Of a DNA stretch of 64,000 nt, positions 19,677 to 31,970 are shown piece by piece. A program made the position numbers and the translations under genes. Every line of letters starts with the position of its first letter. Position 1 is the first letter of the stretch. This DNA comes from Anthostomella pinea (Eukaryota > Ascomycota > Sordariomycetes > Xylariales > Xylariaceae), in assembly GCA_963556695.1 (NCBI GenBank), contig CAUWAG010000010.1, positions 1,798,001 through 1,862,000 of the forward strand, in the 5' to 3' direction. The notes beneath the pieces are model-generated. The model did no database searches and was not told the DNA's origin. It worked only from the letters and a program-made list of their open reading frames with translations.

Positions 19677-20534
19677 TGTGGGAACAGGGTTATCTGCCTG
19701 GTCCCTATCGGAATCAGTCGATAGATCGCAGGAGTCTTCTGCTTGGTAGTGCGGTCTGTGGTAACACGTAACACACGAACAGTGCTCGAAATAATCGATG
19801 AGAAACGTTGTTTGCCTTAAACTTGCAACGAATATGAGGTAGGGTAAACATAGATATGGGATGATACTTATACTATTCATGCTTCGCCAGGCCTCCAATC
19901 TCCTGCAGCTGCAGCTCTTGCACAGCCCAGTCCAGACCGCTCAGCCTCAGCCCTAATAAGCTCCTCCAATGGATATCGATATCGCTGCGTCGCCGTAGTC
20001 GAACGAGGAATATTTCCGCATTTCTCTTGTTGCGACTACTTATATCATGAAGTAACACGTGCTCCACCATACCTACTGTACATGACAGTATGGATGTTGG
20101 TTGAATGGTGAAGATGGAGGTGTAACCGAATATTCTAGCCTGAGCCTTGGCACGAGTCTCTTTACGTTGGTGGGCTTAGAATGTTCAGTCAATGCCACGG
20201 AACCACTGCCAGCACAAGCAACTGCCTTAGCTAGCTCCTGCCACTCGTCAGAAAAATCTAGTCATAATAGGTATTGTTGTTCGTTCATCGTTATCATACC
20301 GCAAAACATATATGTACGTGCGTCTGTGTGTGTTTGTGGGATGCTTCCGTATCGTAAGAAGTCGTCAAGACATTCACTTTGTACAAAAGTCTTCCATCGC
20401 CAACTCGTCCCGTGGACAGAGCCAGCTAGTCCCGGCCCCCTGGTTCTGTAACTGGAACCGCCCAGCTCCAGTCCCAATCCTAACAGATCCCCAGGGTATC
20501 ATATAATATTCATCTGCCTGTCGGCTCGGCGGTA
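19677..20534. other. Intergenic, nothing recognised
   Basis: Upstream of the 2EXR-like gene and downstream of the double-PH gene. No gene is supported. Confidence 0.5.
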
Positions 20535-21857
20535 CTATTGCTGCGTCGCGACATTGCCAGATGCGGCTGCCCGTGCCTGCAAATCCTTCCTCTTGGACAG
20601 GAGGCTCTTGAAGGCGCCCAGACAGTGGACTAGCGTCTCTTCGTCGTGGGCGCAGAAACGGTAGCCCTTCTCATCGCTGATGACCTGTAGACAGTGCTGC
20701 TTTGTTCTGCTGACGGGGTCAATGTCGACCACGTTGACCACGGTCGACAGCGACAAGATGAATGAAGCCGTATACTCGGATTCGTCCTTGTAGAGGATCA
20801 GATTTCTCGGCCGGAGGACAGCCCAGCAGTTCTTCCACTGCCTGACCCCACGCTTGCCCTTGAGGTACCAGAGCCAGCCTTGCCATACAACCCGGTCTGG
20901 ATCACGCTCGATATTGAGACCACTCAGCTGACTGTTGTTTCGATTTTCCAACATTGGGCGGTTCTTTGAACTGGAACCTAGTTGTGTCGCTGACGCTGAA
21001 GTAGACGGTATCGTGAAGCTCTCTAGTGAGGCCCCATGAGCTCTCTGAGGCTCCGTGTCTGAGAAGTCCGACTGCGAAGCCAGCTCGTTCCCAGACATAC
21101 CAGAGTAGTCGTGATGCGACAGTCGTCTACTGGCTGACGCTGCCGACTTCGAGACCGGACGGTCGCAGGGTTCCGGCGAGCTCGCTACTGCTCTCCCCCT
21201 ATCCGTTGTTATTGGCATATCCTTTGGTCTCTCGGCTCCTTCGTTCAATAACGCAGCTGGAGCATAAGACTGGCGGCGGACAATGGGGCTCGCCAGAAAC
21301 ATCTCTTCCTCCTCTTCCTCTATCCTCGCATCCTGCCGTATCAGACTGATCCATTCCTGCGCGTCCTTCGTGCTCGGCGCCTCGAAATGGTAGTTCCTGT
21401 CGGGAGAGAATAGTCCGAAGAGGTTATGGCGCCTCTGCTTCGGGTCTTTGAGTGGTGTGGCGGCCGAGAGGTCTGGTAGGTGCAGCTTATGGCGCAGTTT
21501 GCTTTCATTGTCGGATTTGTAGATGAAGAGCGAATTCGGCCGAAGAACAAGGAATACCTGTTTCCAAGCCTGTCAAGAATAGCAAGTCAGTATTCGAGAC
21601 CCCAAGACTCTGATATCGAGACCCAGTTGTCCACCTACCTTGGTTCTCCGAGTCCTTTTGTGGACGTAGCCCGACTTGATCACACGATCAAACTCGAAGC
21701 TTCCGTTCTGGGTTACTGGACTTGGTGTCGGCAAGCCTATAGCGTTCCGCAGACGACTCGCCGGTCCGCTCGAGCAGGGGATATTGATGGTCGCACCGCG
21801 GCCAGGTGTCCTCGAGCCCTTCGCTTGGGTAACGCACTGCGTTGTTGTCTCGGCCAT
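20535..21857 (-). CDS. Double PH-domain protein, OPY1-like
   Basis: Exons 21857-21639 and 21569-20535 are joined by a 69-nt GT-AG intron, giving 417 residues. PH domain 1 spans the junction (FDRVIKSGYVHKRTRRTK, then AWKQVFLVLRPNSLFIYKSD, ending DAQEWISLIRQDARIEEEEE). PH domain 2 is near the C-terminus (VWQGWLWYLKGKRGVRQWKN, WAVLRPRNLILYKDE, then FCAHDEETLVHCLGAFKSLL). A Ser-rich linker separates them. Two PH domains in this order match yeast Opy1, a PI(4,5)P2-binding sensor that inhibits the PI4P 5-kinase. Orthology is likely but not proven here. Action would be at the plasma membrane. Gene order with IRS4-like upstream is noted as a finding. Confidence 0.82.
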
Positions 21858-23479
21858 GATGGAGCCTGGCGATGGGGTTATTCACTATTTACACCCGATG
21901 AGTGGCGTATGTTTATTAGATATTAGAGTATTAAAACAGAAGTGAAACGGATGGCGAAGTGGTCGAAAGTCGGCTCCTGTTTGCTTCTATTGAGTAAAAG
22001 AAGTGCCGCAATTGGCGTTGTGGCGGTAAGGAAATTGCTCAGCGTCGATAGCTGGAGGTCGACAGCTAGTAGTCGTAGTCGGGGGCTCTGCGATTGCGTT
22101 TGATGGTATGTGGTAGGTAGAACCCTAATGCTGTGAAGGCAGCGCTTGTAGATTGATGATGTAAAGTTGCGGGTACGACCGCAACAGGGAAGCAACGATA
22201 CGAGCGGGCGTCCTCAGTGATGAATCGACATGATGGCGTGGAAGCGCCGAGATGGCAGCAGATCGCAATAGTGTTGACGGGTAGAGGGGAGAAGTGATAT
22301 TAGCAGATATAGAGAGCGCGTGCGGAGAAGGGAATGTATGTATTGGTCGAGACCGAGGAATGGAATGCCCCTCCCGAGCGATCAACACGATTCACTGCCG
22401 CTGAGAGGAGGAATGGTATGTTGCAAGGATAGCTCTGGGATCAGCGTAACGCTGTCGCAGAACGGGACACTATCAGAAGATGCTAGATGCTAGATGCTAG
22501 ATGCTCGTGGGATAGAGACAAAGAAGAACCGAGAAGGATGATGGGATTGTTGGGTGTACTTGTGTAGGGGAATCTGCAGAATGTGATTGTCGAAGAATCG
22601 GAATCAGAGCAGACGCAGACGGGAGAGGTGTGACGTGACGACTGACGGTTGTTTTGTTGACGATGAGACACGGGCCATCAACCTTGGAAGCTGTGTTGTC
22701 CGGCACCTACAGGTAGATAACGTTAGAGGCTAGCTCATGAAGCTAGAGCCCACCTCTATTGGCGGTGGCCCCGTTTCAGGAACGAGCGGTGATAGCCGCG
22801 TTTCACGGCATTAACCTACAAACCTCATCTAAAATTACACAGGATAAAGCGCCTATCATCTTTCCTGCAAACTTCCACAAACTTCAATGGACAATCCCCA
22901 GTACCGTCTTACAACAGGGACATGTACAATGCCTACTTTAAGCTTATAGTTATACGAGCGCGGCCTTCGTCATACCGCCCGTCCGACTCCCACACCGCCA
23001 ATGAGTCTCTGCCTCCTTAGCTGTCTTGAGACTCCTGGCTGACGCGGGCGGCTGTTGCAAGACAGGCCAGATGAACAGACCAGGCCGCCAACAAACCAAC
23101 CGATAGGTCTCAATTGCAAAGCAGCTCTGAGACTACAAGCAGGGCCATCAGACACGGCCAACTTGTCTGTACGTACGATCATAACCGCTTCGTGTAGGGC
23201 CAAAGGGCACATACCAACCAAAGCTCGCGGCTTCTATGTACTGAATAACTCGGTTTCGGACAACCGAGCCTACCGCCAGACAAAGTAAGGTTATGTCTAA
23301 GTACTGGGCTCATCAGAGTCAAATATATACATGCCCACCCGCGATGGAGAGTCAGTACGGTAGGTAGTCTAACACTACTTCTATTCCATTGTAATTCTAA
23401 AGGGGTATCATTACTCTGCAACCGCTACAACCAGTGCCCGATTCACCAACGGCCATACTGCACACGCCATCTTCGCGTC
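21858..23479. other. Intergenic with a short tandem repeat
   Basis: This lies between the double-PH gene start and the 3' end of the IRS4-like gene. TAGATGC is repeated about four times at about 22478-22505. No gene is supported. Confidence 0.55.
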
Positions 23480-25591
23480 TCACACATGCATGTGGCTCAC
23501 ATGCAGTTTCTTCTCTCTCTTTTTCTTTTCTTTCTTCTCCTTCTTCGACTTCGGTCCCAGAACCTGCATGCCCTGTGCGCTCCCCCACACGCTGGGGCTG
23601 ACCTTCTGCGGTATCTTGCGACCCCTGAGCCTCTGGTCTATGAGCCACATCCCCACGACGAACTCCGTCTTGTCGAGATAGCCTCTGCCCTGTCTATCGA
23701 CCACGTCCCACACCTCTCCTAGCTCGTCCAGGGGTAGGCGACTGCGGATCCAGATGTCGCGGACCACCACGTTGACCACCAACTGCTCGGCATCCACCCC
23801 CGCGGGAACTGTTGAGCCCGCCTCCGGACCCGTCAGTAAGTAGCCTCGGTTGCTGGCCCATAAGCCTTCGTAGCGTTTGCGCTCGCGAGCAGTGATCTCC
23901 TCGCGCCAACGTTTTCTGGATCCTTCATGATGGTAGTGCTTGTGACCCTGTCCAAGCTTACCCAGCGCCTTCTTCCGGTGTCGTGATCTGGTTCTGGGAT
24001 CTTCATCGTCAGACTTAGCTGGGGGCTTTCGCATGGTGTGACGCATGTGCGGCGTTGTTTTTCGCGGTGGCGGTGTCGGAGGAGACGCACGAGTCGGGGT
24101 CGCGCGAGAAGATGCCAGAGAGCCCGCCATGATGGCACTGGTAAGCGACTCCAAGGGCAGACTTGAGGTATTCTGCCTTTGCTGCTGTGATCGGCCTGAC
24201 CATTGTATTGGAATAGGGTGGGTTGTGGCGGAAGGGGGCCGCGTAGGTCGTAGTAGCTCAGGGGTTGCCGGCCGTGACCTACCGCGGCGCGGCGAGTCTG
24301 CCTGCGGTGACGGTGCTGACGAAGCCGACACAAACGTATCGTTTGACGAACTTGAAGATGATCTCCTTGATCGAACCACCGGGCCTCTTTGACGTACTGA
24401 AGTTGACGGTCCCGATGCACTCTGCATGGAAAGCGGGCGCTTTGGTTTGGGTTTCACCGCTGGCGGTGTTCGCCCCTTACCCGTAAGAGCAGGTTCTACC
24501 GGCTGGCTCGATAGGATGTTTCGTGACAAAGTGGCGCGTTTAGGTTGGGGCGAGAGTATCACCGTATCTGCCCGACTGATGGGTTTTGGGGGCGGCGTAG
24601 TAGCGCGCGGTTTCCCTCCAGATTCTTGCGTCGGAGTACTTGCAGAAACACCATTATCTAACTTAGATCCCCGTGGAGGAATAGGAGGACGTTGTCTCGA
24701 CTCAATTGCGGTTCCAGTAAGCTGCTGTGGCTTCTCTCGAGCCAAATCCTGAACAGCAGTTGGCGGAGTCGCTGCCCTCTCCCATGCCAAAGAGCTCCTC
24801 AGCCAGGATGGAGACGTGTCGTTCTTAGCGACAGGACTAAGCGTCCTTGCGGAAGTCGAAGGTTGTAGTCTGGGCTTTGTACCAGGCGACTTGCCGCCAG
24901 TACTTGACTTTGCATTTCCTCGCTTCACCGGGTCTGTATCACCGTCCCTCTTCTCGAACATCGATATCAGGGCGTTCGTCGACGGGATCGAAGACGAGTC
25001 GGTCGCTAGGTCGAGACTTGTCATTGAGCTAGCAGCACTGCTGTCCCCAATGCTCGTCTTCCGCTGTCTTCTAGCTGCCAGCTGGGCATACGGATGTACT
25101 TGAGCGGTTGGATTCGGACTAGGGCTGCCGGATCGGCTAGCAGCAAGAGTTGCGGCTATAAAGGACGGGGATCGAGGATCTGCCATGGTGTGCTTGGCTG
25201 GAGGCATCAGTTGGCCCTGGTGTGTCGAATGCCCATGTTGTCCGAGGCGCTGGTTGCCGACGCCTTGCTCGACCTCATAACTATCATTCCCGACTTGAAA
25301 GCTGTTGCCGGTCGTCTGTCGACTCAATTGGGAAATATGTGCCCGTGAAGTCGGTCGAGCGAGGCTGTGATCTCTTGACGCCGAGGTTGCCGCAATGAGG
25401 GCGCCATTGTCGACGTTGCGATTGGAAGCTGGAGGAGCGGGCGGAGCTTTCGCAGCGGTTTTCTGAAAAGCGAGCGAGGCGCCTTTCAGAGCGGTCTTGT
25501 ATGCTGGGTCATCGTGAGATGTAGAAGAAGCACTGTGCGGCAGCAGTCGGTTAGGGGCCGCGTAGCTGTTCATGAGGCCTGCTTGTGGCAA
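23480..25591 (-). CDS. IRS4: IRS4-like EH-domain protein
   Basis: A single-exon protein of 703 residues. Residues 1 to about 560 are low complexity, rich in Ser, Pro, Thr and Arg, with repeated PPPRGSK- and TPPRKT-like segments suited to SH3 binding. The C-terminus holds one EH domain: ITARERKRYEGLWASNRGYL, then VVNVVVRDIWIRSRLPLDEL, GEVWDVVDRQGRGYLDKTEF and VVGMWLIDQRLRGRKIP, followed by a Lys-rich tail (KSKKEKKEKKKREKK). One EH domain at the very C-terminus is the layout of yeast Irs4/Tax4, which activate the PI(4,5)P2 5-phosphatase Inp51 and affect autophagy and rDNA silencing. The start is the first ATG, preceded by no competing frame. Confidence 0.83.
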   Translation of the reverse strand: MPQAGLMNSYAAPNRLLPHSASSTSHDDPAYKTALKGASLAFQKTAAKAPPAPPASNRNVDNGALIAATSASRDHSLARPTSRAHISQLSRQTTGNSFQVGNDSYEVEQGVGNQRLGQHGHSTHQGQLMPPAKHTMADPRSPSFIAATLAASRSGSPSPNPTAQVHPYAQLAARRQRKTSIGDSSAASSMTSLDLATDSSSIPSTNALISMFEKRDGDTDPVKRGNAKSSTGGKSPGTKPRLQPSTSARTLSPVAKNDTSPSWLRSSLAWERAATPPTAVQDLAREKPQQLTGTAIESRQRPPIPPRGSKLDNGVSASTPTQESGGKPRATTPPPKPISRADTVILSPQPKRATLSRNILSSQPVEPALTGKGRTPPAVKPKPKRPLSMQSASGPSTSVRQRGPVVRSRRSSSSSSNDTFVSASSAPSPQADSPRRGRSRPATPELLRPTRPPSATTHPIPIQWSGRSQQQRQNTSSLPLESLTSAIMAGSLASSRATPTRASPPTPPPRKTTPHMRHTMRKPPAKSDDEDPRTRSRHRKKALGKLGQGHKHYHHEGSRKRWREEITARERKRYEGLWASNRGYLLTGPEAGSTVPAGVDAEQLVVNVVVRDIWIRSRLPLDELGEVWDVVDRQGRGYLDKTEFVVGMWLIDQRLRGRKIPQKVSPSVWGSAQGMQVLGPKSKKEKKEKKKREKKLHVSHMHV

Positions 25592-26666
25592 GAACCACTG
25601 GGCTGGGAAGTTTGAAGCAACGAGGGTTCATTTATGCATAGTTCGGCGACGCAAGAGGACTGAGATCTTGCTTCTCATATACTGGGGGTGGATAGGAAGT
25701 CTCTGCAGACAATGCGTGCTCCGGTCAGGGTGGAATCATTGTCAAGGTGAAGTTGGAAACGAGAGGGACGTCACACGTGGAATCAATTAACCGTTATCAT
25801 AACAATACCGGAGGAATAAGGCTGAGACAGGTCGCTGAGGAGATAACGTGGGTTGGTGGGGTCCAATCGTGGCGCGGCGGCTGCGCGCGTCGCTGCGGTC
25901 ATGCCTAGGAACAACACGAAGGGGCTTCCACAGGGGTCGCGGAGCCGCTGGAATCCATTGCTGGTAATGTTGAGGTCATATCCATACACGTCAATGCATG
26001 CATATATCCACTTCAATGCTTCATGCAAGGAGGAACGTGCCGTCGGGGTTTTATCTTCTTCCCATAATGTCCGATTCCCGTCGGCCAGGGTTCTACAATA
26101 ATCACATTGAATCTCACATATGAAGAAGAGAAAGACTCCAGAGTAATGACCCTATGTCAGCTGCATTTCAGTGATGACGACCTTTTAGTTCACACAATCA
26201 TCTAGGTAGCAACCAGAATCTGTACCTCCAAACGCCTACGTAGACAGATAGACAGACAGACAAACAAACAGACAGACCGACGCCCATGCCAGGACTTGTC
26301 GAACACCGCCCTCCCTCCCCACCCTCTTCCGGGTATGTTACAAGAAAAAGAATTTTCAGACGAGGACACAGAACGCCACTATGAGAGTTGAGATCTCGGT
26401 GGGTGCCGTTGTCTGGCATCGACAAGGGCGATTTCTAACCAAGGCCTTGCGGCTGTCGAAATCGAATGCGATTAATCAGGTACAAGAAGGAGAGAAGCAG
26501 CCTGTGTGTGCAAATAGGGAAGAATCGAAAGGCCCAGCCGAGAAGACGCCACAATGATTACCGAGTATATGTCAAAGGCATCCCATTACGCGTAATCGTG
26601 AGGTTTGTGTGTCGCTCGGAACTTGTGGTCATCCAGGCACGACGAAACGGACTCTCAAAGCCGTCA
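25592..26666. other. Intergenic, short repeats only
   Basis: Promoter space of the IRS4-like gene. An AGACAGACAGACAAACAAAC-type microsatellite lies at about 26232-26275. No gene is supported. Confidence 0.5.
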
Positions 26667-29061
26667 TCAAAAGGCGTCCTCGTCGGTCCACTCGCTCCCT
26701 GAAATGATCCGGTTGCCCTCGGCGTCAATCATGACATTACCAGCATGCATGGAAGGGGGTATGCCCCGGTGGCGCTTAGCCTGACTCGTCTGAGGGCGCG
26801 CGTACCCGTCTTCCGGCGTGAAACGCTTCCCCCTTGCAGCTCGTACCTTCTCATAGTATGCGTCCGACGCGTCCGGTTCAGGTTCCGAATTGTCATCGTA
26901 TGTCTCCCAGTTCTCTGAGCCTGATATCACTGTCGAAGTATTCGAAATCTGTCTCGGCGGAGGCGCTTGCGGGTAAGTCGACTGCGCTAGTCGCTCACTG
27001 CGAACCGATGTGTACGAGTCGTGGTGGAAGGGTTGAGGTCTCGCATAAGTTTGGTACGAGTTCCGGTCATCGTACACGTCTTCCGGCACCACGGCCCGGA
27101 CGTGGGTACTGGAACTGGAGCCGAGGTCAGTACCTCGGTATGGATTCGTCGGGGTTTCCAACTCAATAGCAGGTAAAAGCTCCCTCATCTTGGGAGGTGG
27201 CGCCCGCAAAAGATTGCCTCGTAGGGTGCCCTGGGCTTGGGATTCTGGTCGTTGCCTTTCAGGAGAATTATTTCCATGCTTGAGGTTGGAAAGAGGCGCC
27301 CGCGCCGGGATCCTCGAAGGACTAGCCTTAGGGTCCCTAGGTAACTGGCTAGGAGGTGGCATTCTTCTGATAGTGCCGTTTCCGTTTCCGTTCGCCGTCG
27401 GCGTCTTCGACCTTGTGATGGTAGCTGCTCGGCTTGCAGTGCTATTTCCACGGCTAGGTGGTGCCGACTTCTGAAATTTAGTCGTCGATGGTGGAGGGCC
27501 TGCGGGTGTCTTGGCTCGCGGGCCCGGGGTGGGCTTGGGAGCCTCCGGCTCCAGCAGGTCCAGGTACCTCTCACCGTGGACGAGGAAAGGGCGGCCGTAC
27601 TCATCTTCCCAGTAGGCCAGCGTCTTGGCTAGATCCGCCGCGAGCTTCGGCAGCTCTTTAGCAATCCGTTTTCGCAGCTTCTCTTCACGCAGCAATTTGC
27701 CAGGGTCCCGCCTTTCTCCCTTCTGACCGCGCATCATGAGTCTGGATGCATCCTGGCTGGACGCAGCAAGCTCATCTCGATCGTGGACGAGAGTTCGGTG
27801 CCGGTCGATCATTGCCAGGGTGGGTGCCCGTTGTTCCTTCAGAGCCTCAAGTCGGGAAATTTCGCGTTCGTGGGCTTCGAGGAGTGCGTCACTGTAGACT
27901 TCAGAGAAAGCCGGAGTAAACTCGAGCATTTCATCCTCGGAGAAATACAATGCGTCCCATAGCTCCTGGAGCTTGAATCGCGCATCCTCGACAAACAAAC
28001 CCATGTTCTGGCGCTTGAGCTCGTTCAGTTTCGCCAATTCGTCCTCAAACTCATTGATCTGGCGAACACCACAGCCACGGTTGGCGTTCAAGAAGGATTT
28101 CCGCTCCGACTCGTCAATGCCAAGCTTCGCCCAGAGGGCTTCCACGGACATCTTAAGATCCTTGAGGCGCCTCTCCCGGTTCTTCTTCTCCTCGGCTAGC
28201 TTGTCCCTCTTGCCCCGAAGACGTGCAAGATCGTCTGCGTGTAAGCCAAGCTGCTCAGGGGCGTCTCGGTAGTACTTGACAATGGCGCTGTCGGTTTGGG
28301 CCTGTGGCGTTCCCAGCTCTGCCCATAGCTGGATGATGTTTTCCGACAGGGCCTTCACTGTCCCAACCCGGCGAGTGTATTCCTCATAAACTCTAGTGAA
28401 CTCGTCATCCAGCTTGTCGACGTATGAAGGAGACAGATCGAAGGTCGGCGGCAGGGACTGATTCGGTCCTGTGGGTGGCAATGCGATCTTCACGAAGGTG
28501 GACTCGAGATGCGACGAGTAGGACTCCAGCGCTTGTACAAGCTCTACTCTCATGTTAGTCTACTTCCCATATACATAGCATATTAGTCCTCGGCAGGGGG
28601 AAGGTGACATACTCTTGACTTGTTCAAACCGCTCGCGATGAAGCTTGCTGATTTGTTTATGCTTCTCTTTCAACGAACTCAGGCATTGCGTCAGGGGGTA
28701 TGTGACTTGCAGCTCGTCGTCGCCGGAGTGGTGGTTGCGTTGCGATCTGGAGTCATCGAGTGACGACTCCATCTGACGTATTATGGTGATTATCCGTTCA
28801 GCCTCGTCGACCATCTCCTTTTTCTCTCCCGACACGGCTTTGACATGATTGTTCAATGTCTCGGATAGGGCTGAGAAGAGCTGCGAGGAAACAGTATAAG
28901 CATGCATGCGCGCGAGGTTGGGTCGGAAGTGAACTTACATCTGCTTCTCTACTTTCGCGATCATGGCTGGGAACGCCAATCTCGTCGAAAAGGCCATGCA
29001 GCTGGCCAATAATGGTGTTGACCTGCTGAGAGAGATAACTAGCATCCATGGTGGACGACAT
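26667..29061 (-). CDS. ASE1: Anaphase spindle midzone bundler ASE1 (PRC1/MAP65 family)
   Basis: Three exons, 29061-28939, 28880-28613 and 28546-26667, give 756 residues. The opening MSSTMDASYLSQQVNTIIGQ is followed by long helical spectrin-like coiled coil (KEKHKQISKLHRERFEQVK; SENIIQLWAELGTPQ). The conserved MAP65 microtubule-binding core includes QINEFEDELAKLNELKRQNM, LQELWDALYFSEDEM, LSREEK-like LLREEKLRKRI and the acidic EDEYGRPFLVHGERYLDLLE. The last 250 residues are disordered and basic, with Pro and Ser. The family crosslinks antiparallel microtubules at the spindle midzone in anaphase. Intron 2 uses an acceptor only a few bases after a CTAAC branch motif, so that junction deserves RNA support; the alternative acceptor gives a stop. 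Confidence 0.9.
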
Positions 29062-30686
29062 GGCGCGTCCAGGAAAGACGGTGGCGATTGGAAGAGGTTG
29101 TGGATGAGGAATGTGGCAGTCTCAGGTTGCGCGGGAAACGCGGATTGAGATTGGCGAAAGGATGGACTCCTATTGTCTTGCAGCTCGAGTGCTGGTCGAG
29201 GATGGTGACTGATGACAGTACCCAACAAAGCTGCAAATGGTGTTCGTTGATGATAAACGCGCGCTCTCGGTCAAGCAGCCCAGTACCCCTTGAAGCTCGA
29301 TCGACGCATCGCAGGTGTGTGCTTTGGTACGCGAAGACGAGCTCATGCAATGCGATGCGGTGCGGTGCGGTGCGAGATGCGATGCGAGTAATAAGGTAGC
29401 TTGCAAAGGATCGATTGGACGCGTATTGGAGGTCTTGGAGGTCGCTGAGAGGGCCGTCCACTAATAGTAATAGGAGGGGAGGGGCTCGGGAAGGGCAGTC
29501 AGTCCGTCCAGTGCAAGTGCAAGTGCAGGCCAGGCGAGATCAACAATGGCATGGAAGATCATGCAGGCGATTATTTGCAGCGCTTCACGGTGCACCCTTG
29601 GACCTGGGCCCGTCCCCTAGGCAACTGCCAGGCGCCCCACCTGCCTGCCCACCAGTTATCGATGGCTTTGCACCATGTTTCACCTTTACCCCACCTCAAC
29701 ACTCGTACTAATGGCCTATCGATAAAGCTCACCCAGCTTCAATCAAAACAAGCCTCTGCATCACCACCATCACGCTAAGGGCCAAGCGGTCGATCCAACA
29801 TGTGCTCCCTCGAGGTCAGTGCTGTGTTACCATGGAAATGCTTCTCCCTCAGTCCGAACAAACGAGTTCGGGGCCTTATATGCACGTGGCCGAGACCCTA
29901 CATATAGCCCCCTTTTGTCAGATCCAGCCCATGAGCCTACAGCCGCCCAGTCCCGCGTCCTCCTCATACCTACCTAGTAGATTGTTGAGTTTACGTTGTT
30001 CCACGCGTAGTCATCCAGGATTCGGATAAGGTGTAGGCTTCAAGCTGCCCAGCCCTCGGCGGCATAGGTATTGGGGACTCTGGTCTCACGATTCAAAGCT
30101 GGTCACAGTGTGATGACAGGTCTTCACATGTCCATCGATGCCTCGTACTGAGTTTGCCTTGGTCGCCCGCTTCACGTCGATCTTAAGGGACACGGCCTCG
30201 CAGTTTGTCAACTCGTGACTAATAATTATCTGGCACATTCCGTGTTGAAGACCTTATATGTCTTACGACTCAAGTATGTAAAAGTCGGTCCCTATACCGT
30301 GAGAGCTACAGGCAGCGGGGATGTCTATAGGCAAGGGCATTTAGAAAATGTTATACAGCAATACAGACAATGTTGTGAGTTAGGCCATGCGTCCGCCTTA
30401 AACCCCGATCTTCCCCAGCAACGGGCTCGAATGGACGTGACTTGGGCTAAGTGGTGCTTTATTCTTGAGGCTGGCCATACCAGAGTTGCTAAAGAAACCA
30501 GCAGCCATTTTGACACGTGATAGATTTGGATGGATCTGTGAATCAACCTGCCGCTATCATGATTGCACTTATAACACGCGTATGTGAATATCTTCAAAAC
30601 TAGCACCACGGCTCGCCCATTCGCCACAGTACATAGGCCTAGGTAACTAGCGAATATACACGCCTCCGAATCCCCTGACTACCCCT
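29062..30686. other. Intergenic, nothing recognised
   Basis: Upstream of ASE1. GATGCGGTGCGGTGCGGTGC and related short repeats lie at about 29350-29390. No gene is supported up to the small cysteine-rich gene. Confidence 0.5.
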
Positions 30687-31135
30687 CTAGGGCTTCTTGG
30701 ACTCCTTGGGCTTCTTATACCGATCGCTGTACTGCGCGTAAGGATGTCCCTTCTTCTGACACTCCGGACAGACTAGGAACAAGTTGAACTCGTCCCTCCT
30801 ATGGACTTCCTTGCAGCCAGGGTGGTTCTTGCAGTGCTGCATCTCCAACATTCGGTACACTGAACCCTCATAAGTCTCCGTACCTTACACCCCGTTCTCA
30901 GGATCTTATACATTCAGGGGTATTTTATTTTCTATGCTTGGAATAAGTACCCCGGAATAACCGTCAAGCATGCCCAACAAAGAGCCAACTGCTTATTCCG
31001 GTGTGCTTATTCCGATTGATAAATTTACCGCTGTTTGCTGGAAAGGACGTGTACGGAGACTTATGAGGGTTCAGTGTACCTCTGGTTCTTCCTGCAGTGG
31101 AGGCACCACCGTCCCTCTCTGACATACGTGCACAT
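30687..31135 (-). pseudogene. Small cysteine-rich gene interrupted by a MITE
   Basis: The minus-strand frame starts at an ATG at 31135 (MCTYVREGRWCLHCRKNQR), runs to 31079 and meets MITE copy 2. It continues from 30855 (MLEMQHCKNHPGC, HRRDEFNLFLVCPECQKKGH) to a TAG at 30687-30689. Counting one TA and leaving out the element gives exactly 76 codons including the stop. Seven Cys sit at about 2, 11, 14, 28, 34, 49 and 52, with two CxxC pairs and nearby His, as in a small zinc-binding domain. The tail is Lys/Pro-rich. I do not recognise the family. The element adds stops, so the present allele should be non-functional. A TGA lies upstream of the ATG in frame. Confidence 0.6.
30856..31078. mobile_element. 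MITE copy 2, perfect 26-bp terminal repeats
   Basis: A 223-bp unit between TA at 30856-30857 and TA at 31077-31078. The termini CACTGAACCCTCATAAGTCT plus CCGTAC are exact inverses of each other. Internal motifs TTGGAATAAG and TGCTTATTCCG are present as in the other copies. It sits inside the small cysteine-rich frame. Confidence 0.93.
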
Positions 31136-31970
31136 CGTGTCTGATCAGGCTATAGTAGTCTCCAGTGTAGCCAGATAGCTGCGCTGCGTGGGATATCGGG
31201 TCGGGGACTACCCGGTAAGAATGGAGGTTTGCAACGCTTGTTAAAATGAGGAACTCTCCCGGTTGAGGAGAATGCAAAGGCTTTGTTGTTACGAAATTTC
31301 TATAGCACGCCAATACGTTTGTGTGGTGACACGTATCTACACATACGTGTTGAATCATCCTGACAGACTATGATTCACCGTTGAACCACAAGTCGTCCGC
31401 TCCATGAACTCGAGATATTGCTTGGCTCCCAGCTCTGACGCAGCCCAACTCGGGACTACCGACTACTCACTGTTCCTACACACTCTCGAAGACAAGTGGT
31501 AGTAGTCACGAGCGGAGTAGAAAGGGGTCACGCCGGCTTTATGATAGAAATCACCGCCCGGACTCTACGGAAAAGAATAGGAGCTGTTCACCGAAGTCCA
31601 CTTCATCTAGCGGGTCTCAACTCTTGGCCGGCTGGGTTCCCACTTTCGTGCCTTGCTGGCGGTTGCGATTTGCACTTGGCGTCGTTCAACGGTCCTTCAG
31701 TCAGGAGGAGGGACCACTTCTTCATCATGAGATGGTTCCGCCTTTGCTTACGAACTTGAGTAGGTAGGTAGGCTTGGCTTGGCTTCGCTGATCGGCATGC
31801 TCCGTGTGTTTCATTTGTAATCAATTCATGTGGATAGGGGGTAAGTTCGAAGCTGGAGGGGTGTAATTCAAAATTATGTGCTGGACAAAGTTGATCCTAC
31901 TGTGGTTTCTCGAATCGGATTGATAACGACCCAGCCCAGAATCACTCTCACACACAACTAGAGCTTCACG
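31136..31970. other. Intergenic, nothing recognised
   Basis: Upstream of the NmrA-like relic. No gene or element is supported. Confidence 0.45.
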
